Below, piece by piece: positions 35,725-45,295 of a stretch of 64,000 nt of DNA. Position numbers and translations under genes: made by a program. Position 1 is the first letter of the stretch, and every line of letters starts with the position of its first letter. The DNA is taken from positions 186,001-250,000 of the forward strand of contig NZ_CP049906.1 of assembly GCF_011305535.1 (NCBI RefSeq), written 5' to 3'. The DNA is from Diaphorobacter sp. HDW4B (GTDB lineage: Bacteria > Pseudomonadota > Gammaproteobacteria > Burkholderiales > Burkholderiaceae_C). The notes under the pieces were generated by a model, which worked only from the letters and a program-made list of their open reading frames with translations, ran no database searches and was not told the origin of the DNA.

Positions 35725-37266
35725 TCAGATCATCAGTTCGATGAGGAACGGCGTCTGTCTTCCGAAACTGCTCACCATGAGATCGGCACATGCCTCGAGC
35801 GTGGTCGCGCGTGCGGCCTCGACCCCCATGCCGTTCGCGAGTCGAACCCAGTCCAGCGACGGGTTGCCCAAATCCAGCATGCTCATTGCCGTCTCGCCGG
35901 GGGTTGCGCCGACGTTGGCATACTCGCCAATGAGGATGTTGTACTTGCTGTTGTTGAGGATGATGGTCGTCACCGGCAATTGCTCGCGCGCCTGTGTCCA
36001 CAAGGACTGCAGCGAGTACATGGCCGAGCCGTCCGCCTGCAGGTTGATCACTCGGCGCTGCTTTCCCGCACCCATTGCTGCTCCGGTTGCCACGGGCATG
36101 CCGTCGCCAATCGCACCACCGGCAAGATGGAGCCAGTCGTGGGCGGGTGCGGCGTGCGTGAACTTGTAGAAGCCTCGACCATAGGAGACGCTTTCATCGG
36201 AAACGATGGCGTTGTCGGGCATCAGGGCCGCAAGCGTCTGTGCCAGACCTTCCGGTGTGGGTGCCCCGCGCACGACCTCGGGGCGTGGTCCGGGATCCGG
36301 CATGCGCACATCCGGAGCGCCCAATGCGTGTGCCAGCGCTGCCAAGGCCTCGACAGGATCCTGATCGGGGCGTGAAAGCGTATGAAACACCGCGTCGCTG
36401 CGATGCTGGACCGAAGGCATGCCCGGGTATCCGAAGAACCCAACGGGCGGCGCAGCGTTCACCAGAATGATGTGGCCAAATGGCTTGAGCGCCTGAATGG
36501 CCGCCTCCATGTTGTAGGGCACGCGCTCCAGTTGCATGTTGCCTTGCCCACGCACCAGATGCGATGTCACATAGCTCGCCATCACCTTTGCACCGGTGGC
36601 CTGCGCAATGCGCCATGCGAGCTTCTGGCCATCAGCCATCACGGCCGGTCCCGCCATCAGCAGCAAGACATCGTCCTTGTCGCGCAGAATCTTGGCCGCA
36701 CGATCCACCGCGCCCAGATCAATCGACGGCGGCCGGGTCGCTGCCATAGGGTTGCCGACCTTGCCACCTTCCTGCCAGGACACATCGGCCGGCAGAATCA
36801 GGGTGGCGATCTGACCCGGATAAGTCGAGGCAGCATGCACCGCCTCGACGGCATCGCGGCCAAGCTCTTCCGTGCTGGTACTGGTGCGCACCCAGGCCGA
36901 GACCGTCTGCGCCATGCCTGCGGTGTCTCCCGTCAGAGGTGCATCGAAGGGACGGTGATAGATCGCCTGATCCCCGACGATGTTGACCATGCCACTGCGC
37001 GCTCGGCGTGCGTTGTGCAGATTGCCCATGCCGTTGGCCAGCCCCGGTGCACAGTGCAGCAGCGTACACGCGGGCTTGCGCGCCATCCGGTAGTAGCCAT
37101 CAGCCATGCCCGTGACCACGTTTTCCTGCAAGCCCAGCACGCACTTCATGCCGGGCACTTGATCCAGCGCCGCGACGAAATGCATTTCGCTGGTGCCGGG
37201 ATTGGCGAAGCAGGTGTCAATGCCTGCTGCGAGCAATGTCTGAACCAGACTCTTGGCTCCGTTCAT
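35725..37266 (-). CDS. Thiamine-diphosphate-dependent decarboxylase (benzoylformate decarboxylase / acetolactate-synthase-like)
   Basis: 513 residues in the three-domain ThDP enzyme layout. The N-terminal pyrimidine-binding domain has Glu48 (GLQENVV), which protonates the cofactor. The C-terminal domain has the metal and diphosphate motif ADGSAMYSLQ...LNNSKY (G-D/A-D-G through N-N), near residues 415-445. At 513 residues it lacks the extra length of most acetolactate synthases. Flanked by a PLP aminotransferase and an aldehyde dehydrogenase on the same strand, it most plausibly decarboxylates the 2-oxo acid formed by transamination. A carboligase role is the alternative. Confidence 0.85.
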   Translation of the reverse strand: MNGAKSLVQTLLAAGIDTCFANPGTSEMHFVAALDQVPGMKCVLGLQENVVTGMADGYYRMARKPACTLLHCAPGLANGMGNLHNARRARSGMVNIVGDQAIYHRPFDAPLTGDTAGMAQTVSAWVRTSTSTEELGRDAVEAVHAASTYPGQIATLILPADVSWQEGGKVGNPMAATRPPSIDLGAVDRAAKILRDKDDVLLLMAGPAVMADGQKLAWRIAQATGAKVMASYVTSHLVRGQGNMQLERVPYNMEAAIQALKPFGHIILVNAAPPVGFFGYPGMPSVQHRSDAVFHTLSRPDQDPVEALAALAHALGAPDVRMPDPGPRPEVVRGAPTPEGLAQTLAALMPDNAIVSDESVSYGRGFYKFTHAAPAHDWLHLAGGAIGDGMPVATGAAMGAGKQRRVINLQADGSAMYSLQSLWTQAREQLPVTTIILNNSKYNILIGEYANVGATPGETAMSMLDLGNPSLDWVRLANGMGVEAARATTLEACADLMVSSFGRQTPFLIELMI

Positions 37267-37316
37267 TTGTCAGTCTCCTTGATGGTGTGGAATGTGTACG
37301 GGATAGATCTTCGCGC

Positions 37317-38555
37317 TCAGGCAAGCAACGTCTGCGGGCTTTTGCGAGCCTGTGTATCTGCCAGCGCTTCGCCCAATCGGCGGGTTCCCGTTGCGACCTC
37401 ATCGAGCGTCGGCGTGGCAAACGACAGACGCAAACTGAAAGGGTCTGCCGCATCCACCTGAAAGCCTTCGCCAGGGACAAACATCACGCCGCGTGCGATG
37501 GCCTGCTGCAGCAATTCGGATGCGGTGACGGCCCCTGTCAGACGGGCCCAGATGAACATGCCTCCCGAAGGTTCGTGAAACGCCAACTCCTCGCCCAACT
37601 CTCGCCGCAGGCCATCGGCCAATGCGCGGCACTTGGCACCGTAGGCCGCGCAAATATGCGACAGATGCTTTTCCAGTCGCCCGCCGGACAGATACTCCGC
37701 AGCAATGTTCTGCGTCCAAGGGGAACTGCCCACATCGGCGCTCTGCTTGGCCACCGAGCAGCGTCTGAGGATTTCAACGGGAGCAACGGCCCATCCCACT
37801 CGCAGGCCTGGAGCAACGATCTTCGACAGACTGGACAGGTGCACCACCCAATCCTGCGCGCCGGGCACTTCGCTGGCCAGCGCCATCAACGAAGGCACGG
37901 CGTCGCCCTTGAAGCGCAGACCACCATACGGGTCGTCTTCCACAAGCAGGAGCTGGTACTGAACGGCCAACTGCAGCAAGCGAATGCGCCGCTCGCGCGT
38001 CATGGTCGCTCCCGAGGGGTTGCTGAAATTGGGGATCGTGTAGAGCAGCTTCGGCAACTGCCCCGAGACGCTCGCGCTTGAAAGCAGGCGTTCCAGCTCC
38101 AGTACATCCAGACCATCCGCAGTCACGGGAACCGATTGAACGCTGGCCTGATACGCATGGACTGCCTGGATGTTGGTCGAATAGGTCGGTTGCTCGACGA
38201 GGACCCTGTCGCCCTTCTCCACCATCACCCGCAAAATCAGATCAAAGGCCTGTTGAGATCCCGTCGTCACGATGATGTTCTCTGGCTGGGCGCTCACGCC
38301 CCTCGCATGCATCAGCCGCACGATCTCGTCTTTCAGTCGCGGCGTGCCGTCTGTCGCACCGTATTCGAGGCAGGCCTTGCTGTTATCGAACGCTCGCTCT
38401 GAAGCCTGACGCAGCCCTTCCACATCGAAGAGTTGCGGGTCAGGGTAGCCGCCGGCAAACGAGATCATGCCGGGCTCGCTGAGATGTTTGTAGAGCGCAC
38501 GAATAGGCGATCCCTTGGGGTTGGAGTAAACGGAAGAGAAGTTGTAGAAGGCCAT
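37317..38555 (-). CDS. PLP-dependent aminotransferase, class I/II (2-aminoadipate/aromatic type)
   Basis: 412 residues from ATG 38555 (MAFYNFSSVY); the longer frame starts inside the regulatory gap. Fold-type I: VTTGSQQAFDLI near 97-108, IPNFSNPSGATM near 174-185, and the cofactor lysine Lys245 in SSLSKIVAPGLRVGW. The spelling is of the LysN/2-aminoadipate branch, which accepts aromatic, branched and long amino acids. It is the first gene of the operon that continues with decarboxylase, aldehyde dehydrogenase, amidohydrolase and two Bug genes. It is divergent from a GcvA-like LysR regulator. Confidence 0.88.
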   Translation of the reverse strand: MAFYNFSSVYSNPKGSPIRALYKHLSEPGMISFAGGYPDPQLFDVEGLRQASERAFDNSKACLEYGATDGTPRLKDEIVRLMHARGVSAQPENIIVTTGSQQAFDLILRVMVEKGDRVLVEQPTYSTNIQAVHAYQASVQSVPVTADGLDVLELERLLSSASVSGQLPKLLYTIPNFSNPSGATMTRERRIRLLQLAVQYQLLLVEDDPYGGLRFKGDAVPSLMALASEVPGAQDWVVHLSSLSKIVAPGLRVGWAVAPVEILRRCSVAKQSADVGSSPWTQNIAAEYLSGGRLEKHLSHICAAYGAKCRALADGLRRELGEELAFHEPSGGMFIWARLTGAVTASELLQQAIARGVMFVPGEGFQVDAADPFSLRLSFATPTLDEVATGTRRLGEALADTQARKSPQTLLA

Positions 38556-38623
38556 GGGGGTATCTGATTGGTTCCGTCGTTCAATCAAGGGAAATCCCTT
38601 GGTCGAAAGCAAGGTGGTCTTTC

Positions 38624-38644
38624 TGAAAACTCATTCTTGAGCAT
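38624..38644. promoter_or_regulatory. Degenerate copy of the CTCA...TGAG element
   Basis: TGAAAACTCATTCTTGAGCAT resembles the 27-bp elements at 18141 and 29584 (A-tract, CTCA, TTGAGCAT) but has two extra bases inside the palindrome. It lies in the 203-bp divergent region between the aminotransferase operon and a LysR gene. Suggestive only. Confidence 0.3.
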
Positions 38645-38758
38645 TGCTTCGATATGCATTGATTTCGAATTCGATGCTGTTTTGAAGTGATTTTTCTACC
38701 AACGGACCAGACCGTAAAGCGATATAAAATTGCCATGTGATGACTTTTATGAATCAAC

Positions 38759-39688
38759 ATGCTTCGCAATCGAATTCCACCAATGGCCGCATTGATCGCA
38801 TTCGAGGCCGCTGCACGCCATGAAAGCTTCACGCTTGCTGCACGGGAACTCTTTCTGACGGAAAGCGCGATCTCACGGCAGATCAATGCACTGGAGTCCA
38901 ACCTCAACATCCGTTTGTTCGTGCGCGTCAAGCAGCGCGTAGTGCTGACCAGAGCCGGGCGCCTGTACAGCGAACAGATCAGAGCATCACTGCGTGCCAT
39001 CGAACGCGACACGCTGTCCATCTCGGCGCACGGCAGTGGCGACGGCAGCCTGGAGCTGGCCGTGCTGCCCACGTTTGCGCTGGAATGGTTGATTCCTCGC
39101 CTGCCGGGCTTCTACGAGAAGCATCCGCAGATCCGCGTGAACATGGGCGTGCGGTCCAACCCGTTCTCGTTCAACGAGGAGCATTTCGAAGCCGCCATTC
39201 ACCACGGCAAACCCGTCTGGCCCTGGGCGACCTCGGAGTTGCTGTTCGGCGAGGAAATGGTGGTGATTGCACGCAAGGACCTGATCGGAAACAGCATCCG
39301 CAAGGCATCTGACCTGCTCAAGTTTCCACTGCTGTTTTCGACCACACGTCAAGAGTCTTGGCGGCAATGGTTCGACGCGGCCAAACTTCCGCAGGACACG
39401 GTGCCCGAGCGCAGTGTTGGCTTCGAGCAGCACTCCATGATGATCCGCGCTGCGGAATCAGGACTCGGCATCGCGCTGGTGCCAGAGTTCTTCGTGCCCA
39501 AGACAGCCTGGGACAACGGCGTAGTGCGGGCACATCCGCTGTCCATACCCGCAGAAGATTCGTATTACCTCGTCTACCCCAACAACATGCGCCACAGCGG
39601 GCCGTTGGAGGCCTTCCGTGCATGGATTCTCGACGAGGCCCAGCGCTTTGCGCAGACCCTGCCACCACGCTCGCAGGGCATCTCCTGA
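38759..39688 (+). CDS. LysR-family regulator, GcvA-like
   Basis: 309 residues. HTH about residues 8-65 (MAALIAFEAAARHESFTLAA, LTESAISRQINALESNLN), in the spelling of the GcvA/AmpR subgroup, which often controls amino-acid metabolism. It is divergent from the aminotransferase operon and convergent with the class IV transaminase gene. Likely activator of the neighbouring amino-acid degradation genes. Confidence 0.88.
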   Translation: MLRNRIPPMAALIAFEAAARHESFTLAARELFLTESAISRQINALESNLNIRLFVRVKQRVVLTRAGRLYSEQIRASLRAIERDTLSISAHGSGDGSLELAVLPTFALEWLIPRLPGFYEKHPQIRVNMGVRSNPFSFNEEHFEAAIHHGKPVWPWATSELLFGEEMVVIARKDLIGNSIRKASDLLKFPLLFSTTRQESWRQWFDAAKLPQDTVPERSVGFEQHSMMIRAAESGLGIALVPEFFVPKTAWDNGVVRAHPLSIPAEDSYYLVYPNNMRHSGPLEAFRAWILDEAQRFAQTLPPRSQGIS

Positions 39689-39709
39689 CGCGCAATCGAC
39701 AAGCAATCC

Positions 39710-40591
39710 TCAGCTCACACGCACACCACTTTTGAGCTTCTGATCGATATAAAGGTGCAGCAAGTGTTGCGCCACTGGCCCGGGTACGCCCTCTCCAATA
39801 GGAACCCTGTCGATGGATACCACCGGAGTCACCATGCCGACGGAATCCGTGATGAAAGCCTCCGTCGCCCGCTGCGCCTCGACCACGGAAAACGCTCGTT
39901 GTTCCGTTGGAATGCCCGCTTCAGCGGCGATATCAAGAATGCTGGCACGCGTCACGCCGTGCAACAGAGCATCGGACAGGCCACGCGTGACCAATGTCCC
40001 GTCGCTTTGCACCATATGGAAATTGGCAGAGCATGTCTCCGTGATCAACCCGTCCTCGACGAACAAGGCATCGTCAAAGCCATCACGCACGGCCTGCGTC
40101 TTGGCCATGGACGAGTACAGCAGCTGCACTGTCTTGACGTGGCGATTGGCCCATCGCCCATCGGGAACCGTGCGCACGGAAATACCGCTCTTCCACTTCG
40201 GATTCGCCAGCACGTTTCTGAACTGCGTGAACAACACCACCGTGGGCCGCAGCCCATCAGCGATCACAAAATTTCGATCCTGCGCACCGCGCGTGATCTG
40301 CATGTAGATCAGCCCATCCACAATCCCATTGCGCACACAGATCTGCTTGTGCAGCTCCAGACATTCACCTGCCGTCAAAGACATCGGAATGCCCAGAGCA
40401 GACAGAGATCGCTCCAATCGTGCCATATGGAAATCAAAATCGATCAGCTTGCCATCGGCCACAGCCGTCACTTCATAGATCGCATCGGCAAACACAAAAC
40501 CCCGATCGAAGATGGACACCTTGGCCTGATCCTCCGGCAACCACTCGCCATCCAGATACACCGTTCTGCATTGCACACTGCCATCGCTCAT
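39710..40591 (-). CDS. Class IV aminotransferase, D-amino-acid transaminase type
   Basis: 293 residues, start 40591 with AAGGAGCG upstream. Fold-type IV PLP enzyme: DRGFVFADAIYEVTAV near 29-44, PLP lysine Lys153 in RHVKTVQLLYS, Glu about residue 186 in DGLITETCSAN, and a late GMVTPVVSIDR stretch. The R-G-x-x-x-R segment of D-alanine transaminases is represented by TRGAQDRNF. It would interconvert D-amino acids and 2-oxo acids. With the neighbouring L-type aminotransferase operon, it could let the cell use both enantiomers. A branched-chain or 4-amino-4-deoxychorismate lyase-like role is less likely given the sequence. Confidence 0.85.
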   Translation of the reverse strand: MSDGSVQCRTVYLDGEWLPEDQAKVSIFDRGFVFADAIYEVTAVADGKLIDFDFHMARLERSLSALGIPMSLTAGECLELHKQICVRNGIVDGLIYMQITRGAQDRNFVIADGLRPTVVLFTQFRNVLANPKWKSGISVRTVPDGRWANRHVKTVQLLYSSMAKTQAVRDGFDDALFVEDGLITETCSANFHMVQSDGTLVTRGLSDALLHGVTRASILDIAAEAGIPTEQRAFSVVEAQRATEAFITDSVGMVTPVVSIDRVPIGEGVPGPVAQHLLHLYIDQKLKSGVRVS

Positions 40592-41018
40592 ACACCGCTC
40601 CTTGTTCAGGTCGCCATTCTTTCAATCCATGCGGCAGCGGTAAAGTGACTAGTTCGAATCACCTTGTGAGTTTTTTGAATCAACTGGTCTGATGACTAAT
40701 CCAAGCATTGGTCCCCCAAATCATCCGTTGGCCAAAAAGCCAGGAAGGCATCGTGATGCATCAGAGCGTTGTGATGTTGGGCTCCGCGTCGGGAACCGTG
40801 GACTGCCCCAAGTCAGGTAGACGAACTCCGTCTATCTGAATAGGGGCCGTCCACTTTGGCGAACACAGACCATCGAGGCATGGAAACTGACACTCCAGCA
40901 TTGCGACTCTGCCTGTCTCATCGGGATTCTGAATGGAGGCGCATTTCCAGCTGGCGATTGCTCGATGAACATTTGAAAATGCGCAGAGCTTCATCGGAAG
41001 GCCTGCGCACTTTCCAGT
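40592..41018. other. 427-bp intergenic region with a possible operator and a MITE-like hairpin
   Basis: No convincing gene. Near 40662-40679 the minus strand reads ATTCAAAAAACTCACAAGG, again with an A-tract plus CTCA as in the shared element. The 55-bp inverted repeat at 40799-40853 is listed separately. The 3' part (40860-41018) holds nothing I can identify. Confidence 0.5.
40799..40853. repeat. 55-bp imperfect inverted repeat (TGGACTGCCCC ends)
   Basis: TGGACTGCCCC at the left and GGGGCCGTCCA at the right are inverted copies with one mismatch; inside, TAGACG and CGTCTA pair around AACTC. The unit could fold into one long hairpin. The TGGACTGCCCC end also appears in the IS-like remnant at 51131-51141, so it may be a miniature mobile element or a solo terminal repeat. 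It could alternatively terminate transcription. Confidence 0.45.
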
Positions 41019-42002
41019 TCATTCGGCCACGAAGCCCGACTCATCAATGATGGGCTTCCAGACTTTTCGCTGTTGCAGAATCTGTTGCCGCAACTCTTCT
41101 TTGCTGAGTCCCGTTCCTTCCACGCCCAATTTCGTCAGTTTCTCTTGAACGTCTTTGCTGTTGACCACGCTGATCAATGCCTTTTCCAGCTTGATAACAA
41201 CATCACTGGGTGTTCCAGCAGGTACAAATGCCGCATACCAACTGGAGGCCATTTCGAATCCGGGGGCACCGGATTCCGCCAAGGTCGGCACTTCGGGAGC
41301 GACAGTACTGCGCTTTCTTCCGCTCACTCCAAGGAAGCGGATACGACCTGCTTTATACAGTTCCAGCTTGCTCGCGACCGCGTCAATTCCGGCCGGGAGT
41401 ACTCCACCGATTTCATCGGTGAGCATGGGGGCAGCTCCTTTGTAGGCTGTGGGAATCAGGTCAATCCCCGCGGCCTTGTTCAGTGACATGATGCCGAATT
41501 GGGTAGGCCCACCCAGCGTCACCAATCCAATGCCTGAGTCCTTTGGTGTCTTCCTCACCCACTCCAGATAGTCTTTCGTTGTTTTGTAGGGCTGTTGCGT
41601 GCCAACCGACAGGACCAACGGAATGTCAGCAAGATGGGCCACGGGTACCACATCCTTGTCCGCGTCGTATCCCACGTTTTTGTAGGTATACGGGAAGACC
41701 GTGAACAATGGCGCTGAGGAGATCAGGATGGTTTTCCCATCTGGCGGTTGCCGTTTGACATGATTGAGCGCCAGCCTGGCTGATGCTCCAGGCTTGTTTT
41801 CGACGAGTATGGGGCCGTCGATATGCTTCTTCAGCCCGTCCGCCACGATTCTTGTGAACGCATCCATCGCACCTCCCGGCGCATAGCCAAGAACGATACG
41901 GGTGGGATTCTTGCCATCGTCCGCTTGAGCGCTCGGTACGGACATGAAAGCCAGCGCAATCAACGCGGACGAGAATGCCAGGCGATGGTGATACTTTTTC
42001 AT
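41019..42002 (-). CDS. Bug/TctC-family solute-binding protein
   Basis: 327 residues; its start (42002) overlaps the stop of the MlrC gene. Signal peptide: KKYHHRLAFSSALIALAFMS ending near AQAD. Bug motifs: LGYAPGGAMDAFTRI, LVENKPGASARLALNH and AYKGAAPMLTDEIGG. Coupled translation with an MlrC-family metallopeptidase suggests that it supplies a peptide-like or lactone/amide compound to that enzyme. Ligand unknown. Confidence 0.9.
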   Translation of the reverse strand: MKKYHHRLAFSSALIALAFMSVPSAQADDGKNPTRIVLGYAPGGAMDAFTRIVADGLKKHIDGPILVENKPGASARLALNHVKRQPPDGKTILISSAPLFTVFPYTYKNVGYDADKDVVPVAHLADIPLVLSVGTQQPYKTTKDYLEWVRKTPKDSGIGLVTLGGPTQFGIMSLNKAAGIDLIPTAYKGAAPMLTDEIGGVLPAGIDAVASKLELYKAGRIRFLGVSGRKRSTVAPEVPTLAESGAPGFEMASSWYAAFVPAGTPSDVVIKLEKALISVVNSKDVQEKLTKLGVEGTGLSKEELRQQILQQRKVWKPIIDESGFVAE

Positions 42003-43504
42003 TGGTTGTCTCCAGTGTTATAGGTGAATGAGGAATCAAGCGGAAAAATGGGACGCCTGACCTTCCGATAGTTGAACTTCGTGTAATCCGATCCAGTCAC
42101 GCCAATACCGTCGGCCTCAACAACAGTCCGGGCAAGGTCCCCAAAGCCTGCGCGCCAATGCACTCGGCTCTTGAGAATCAGGAATTTCATCTGAAGCACA
42201 TCGAAGCCCAAGGTCGAGAAATAGCTTCGATCGGATGGCTCCACATGGTTTGAAACCACCACGATGTCAACATCGTCGCATTGCAGGACGACCGTAGGCC
42301 CCATGTTGACCGCCATGCCGGCCATCATCGGACCATGCAGAATTACCTTGCCATCCGAGATCGTCTTGACACGTGCTCGTACCTCAAGCGGCGGATTGGG
42401 CTCCCCCGTTGCCAAGTTTTGATGCTTGCCTCCCAGAGAGAAGACCGCAACGCTCCCCTTGCCCGTCGCAATGGCTTGCTGAACCACATCCGGATCGTGA
42501 ATCGCAAAGAACACCGCCCGGTCCAGGTTGCGTTTCAATACTTCAGCCAAAACGACCGTCGTATCCATGGTCCCGCCGGAAGATGCGTTATCACAATGGT
42601 CAAGGACGACAACCGGAAACTCCTTTGCGGCTGCGGCCTGATCCAGAGAATGAACCAACGGCGTTCCCTCGAACACGAAGTCATGCCGCAGCTCCCATGC
42701 CTGCAGACACAAATGTTCGGCCAATTGACCGGCTTGGAGTGGGTCATCATCGCAACAGACCACCACGCTCAATCCCGCGCCCTCAATGTCCGCATGTGGA
42801 AACCCAGTGAAGACGGATGCCGCCAGCGCAACTCCTTGTTGCTCCAGCCGGATACATGCACTTTGAAGTATCTGGTTTGGCCCGCTGTACGTCCCTTGCC
42901 TCATGACGTGGGGGAGCATCGGTGCATTGCACCATGCAAGTCGTGGCTTGGTTGTTCCTTGTACTGCACTGACGAGAAGTCGTGCTGCTCTGGCTCCCGC
43001 ATCCTTAGCATCGACATGCGGATAGGTGTGATAGCCCGTCAACACCGTTGCCAGTTTGACGGTTTCCACGGACACGTTGGCATGCATGTCCAATGTCATG
43101 CCAATCGGAATATTCGGCACAACTGAGCGAATACGTTGAAGTAATTCCGTTTCTGCATCATCGAACTGCACGGTCACCATTGCACCGTGCAAATCCAACA
43201 GTACGGCGGAGTAGCAACCAGCGCTGAGTGCTGCAATGACAGGGTCCGTTATGGCATCGAATGCTTGTTGTTGCACGGGGCCACTTGGCCTCGCTTCGGC
43301 GACAACAGCCACATCGAATTCGATGCCATATGCCTCCAACACCTCGATATATCCTCCCATTGCTGTTCCGGTTCCTCTTCGCAGTGCCGCGGCTCTCTCG
43401 CCTTGTATCGGAACATCCTCCCCCAATGAAAATCGGGCTACGTCAGTAGGAACCGGAGAAAAAGTATTGGTTTCGTGTTTGATGGTGGCAAGCAGGAATT
43501 TCAT
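41999..43504 (-). CDS. M81-family metallopeptidase (MlrC/microcystinase C-like)
   Basis: 501 residues. The N-terminus KFLLATIKHETNTFSPVPT and the later LDLHGAMVTVQFDDAE and LDMHANVS segments are the family's metal-site hallmarks (E, D-x-H, D-x-H); C-terminal HGPMMAGMAVNMGPTVVLQC is the usual MlrC C-domain start. MlrC breaks linear microcystin fragments in Sphingopyxis, but most homologues are of unknown substrate and occur beside transporters. Pairing with a Bug receptor (overlapping stop and start) points to hydrolysis of an imported small molecule. Promoter region upstream, 43505-43796, shows nothing distinct. Confidence 0.85.
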   Translation of the reverse strand: MKFLLATIKHETNTFSPVPTDVARFSLGEDVPIQGERAAALRRGTGTAMGGYIEVLEAYGIEFDVAVVAEARPSGPVQQQAFDAITDPVIAALSAGCYSAVLLDLHGAMVTVQFDDAETELLQRIRSVVPNIPIGMTLDMHANVSVETVKLATVLTGYHTYPHVDAKDAGARAARLLVSAVQGTTKPRLAWCNAPMLPHVMRQGTYSGPNQILQSACIRLEQQGVALAASVFTGFPHADIEGAGLSVVVCCDDDPLQAGQLAEHLCLQAWELRHDFVFEGTPLVHSLDQAAAAKEFPVVVLDHCDNASSGGTMDTTVVLAEVLKRNLDRAVFFAIHDPDVVQQAIATGKGSVAVFSLGGKHQNLATGEPNPPLEVRARVKTISDGKVILHGPMMAGMAVNMGPTVVLQCDDVDIVVVSNHVEPSDRSYFSTLGFDVLQMKFLILKSRVHWRAGFGDLARTVVEADGIGVTGSDYTKFNYRKVRRPIFPLDSSFTYNTGDNQ

Positions 43505-43796
43505 TCGTCAACGACTCCACGCACAGAGGAATCCAACTCGAAGAGATGGGTATGCCCTTGATGCTATTGCGTTGCTCCCGCCACTTCAAACCAATTGGCG
43601 ACATCTGACATGATCCAATTCACGACACCGGAGAGTGTCATGAACGCAAGCTCGTCCCATACTCACTGCAGGACAGTGAGTAACATGAGCAGAACAACGA
43701 TCAGGAATTGCAATCCAACCCACATCCTGCTATTCGCTCCTGCCGACGCGCCATTCTGCGCAAGGCCTCGAATAACATCAGCAAGCGACGTCCATC

Positions 43797-44450
43797 ATGG
43801 CCACCAAGAAACTGTTCTATTACCCCAGCAACGCCAGCATGGCGCCCCACATTGTTCTGGAAGAAATCGGGCGGCCTTTCGAGTTGATGCTCGTGGACCG
43901 AACACAGCAGGCGCACAAATCGGCAGACTATCTACGACTCAACCCCAACGGTTTGATTCCTGTGTTCGTGGACGGCGACATGGTCCTGTACGAAGCGGCT
44001 GCGATATGCCTGCATTTGGCAGACACGCACCCCGACAGTGGATTGGCACCCGTTGTGGCGACGCCCGAACGCGCGGAGTTCTACAAGTGGCTCATGTGGT
44101 TGACGAATACGCTGCAAACCGCATTGATCATCTATTTCTACCCCGAGCGTTGGGTAGACCCAGACAACACACAGGGTGCCGCGCAGGTACGTGCCCATGC
44201 CGAATCAAAGATCGGCACGTTGCTCGATCAGTTGGAATTGCAACTGCAAAATAGCAATGGCCCGTGGCTGCTTGGGGACCATTACACGATCCTGGACCCG
44301 TACACCTTCATGCTCTGCCGCTGGACACGTGGCTTCACACAACCCGCGCGCGAAAGGCCGCAGTTGGGTCCTTATTTGCAGCAGATGCTGGCGCGCCCCG
44401 CCGTTCAGCGCGCCATCCAGTCGGAACGTCTTGGCGCTCCCTTGGTGTAG
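43797..44450 (+). CDS. Glutathione S-transferase family protein
   Basis: 217 residues. Thioredoxin-like domain residues 1-80 with YYPSNASMAPHIVLEEIG (Ser about 11-14 at the usual catalytic spot), NPNGLIPVFVDGD and YEAAAICLHLAD, the Glu-Ala version of the Glu-Ser glutathione anchor. Helical C-domain includes LGDHYTILDPYTFMLCRW. It resembles the beta-class or maleylacetoacetate-isomerase-like branch, but the sequence does not decide. It stands alone between the MlrC gene (divergent, 292-bp gap) and a convergent small unknown. Confidence 0.82.
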   Translation: MATKKLFYYPSNASMAPHIVLEEIGRPFELMLVDRTQQAHKSADYLRLNPNGLIPVFVDGDMVLYEAAAICLHLADTHPDSGLAPVVATPERAEFYKWLMWLTNTLQTALIIYFYPERWVDPDNTQGAAQVRAHAESKIGTLLDQLELQLQNSNGPWLLGDHYTILDPYTFMLCRWTRGFTQPARERPQLGPYLQQMLARPAVQRAIQSERLGAPLV

Positions 44451-44480
44451 ACCGGTGTGACGTCGGCCCCCAACGCCTGG

Positions 44481-44945
44481 TCAGACAGCCCGTTGCTTGA
44501 GAACCGTGGGTTCCGTCATGGACCCCGGCCAGAGCTGCACCCGATAGTGGTCCTCGCCGTCCAGACCGTCCTCCGACAGTGAGTCCAGCCCAAAGCATGA
44601 CAGCCTGACCCTGTACGTGCCAGGTTCCAGCGGAAAACGAGCAGCACCGGGAAAGTAGTCCGTGCATCCTGCCACCACGAGCGGACCTGTAGACACAAGC
44701 AACGAGCCCTCAACAACAAGGTCGCAGTTGAAAAAGTCTTCTGGCGGCGCTGCGTCGAGAAACTCCAGCGAGACGGGCACGTCCATGTTTCGCGCTGTGC
44801 CGATACCGACGATTCCCGTTGAGACTGCAAACATGCGCTTGACGGCGTCATCGTCCCACGCGTCACTCAAGTCTCCCTCGGCAGATTCGTCCTGAAGGTA
44901 GAACTGAAAATAGTCCGCGAAAATCTCAAGCTTGTGCGATTGCAT
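44481..44945 (-). CDS. Conserved hypothetical protein (154 aa)
   Basis: 154 residues, acidic, no signal peptide or membrane segment. Begins MQSHKLEIFADYFQFYLQDE and contains GIVGIGTARNMDVPVSLEFL, VVAGCTDYFPGAARFPLEPG and a late GLDGEDHYRVQLWPG. I recall similar stand-alone proteins in many bacteria, without a known function. It is convergent with the GST gene. The beta-rich outline could be a small binding or immunity-type protein, but nothing nearby tests this. Confidence 0.65.
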   Translation of the reverse strand: MQSHKLEIFADYFQFYLQDESAEGDLSDAWDDDAVKRMFAVSTGIVGIGTARNMDVPVSLEFLDAAPPEDFFNCDLVVEGSLLVSTGPLVVAGCTDYFPGAARFPLEPGTYRVRLSCFGLDSLSEDGLDGEDHYRVQLWPGSMTEPTVLKQRAV

Positions 44946-45295
44946 AGGGCTCCTGCGAAGTTATCTTGTGGTGCGTTTGAGCGCATTGTGCACGCTTCGC
45001 GGCAGGCTGCATCGGACTAGCAGCGCAGGCTCCAGACGATCCGATTCCGCAGTCTGAACTTCGTCTGCCATGTCGGCAGAGCAGCGATTACTGCCGTGAA
45101 GTGGCAACCAGCTTCCTGATGCTCTTGGCCAAGAAGCGGGCTCTAGATTCTGCAGTCACAATGTCCGGGGAGCAGCAGATTGCTGTCATTCATCACAAAA
45201 CCCTGAGCTTCAATATCCACCGATGGTGTTGCATTTCAAGTTTGAAATCACCGTGTTAAGACATGGTGATAAACGCGCGACTATTCTCTCAGGGT
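44946..45295. other. 350-bp intergenic region, nothing identified
   Basis: Between the small hypothetical gene and the TIGR03032 gene (both minus strand). It must hold the promoter of the hypothetical gene; I see no RNA gene, strong hairpin or repeat. Confidence 0.5.

Noticed and set aside
43505-43796. Plus-strand upstream extension of the GST gene and a minus-strand small frame
   Set aside because: No conserved sequence upstream of ATG 43797 and no RBS for the other frames; treated as intergenic.
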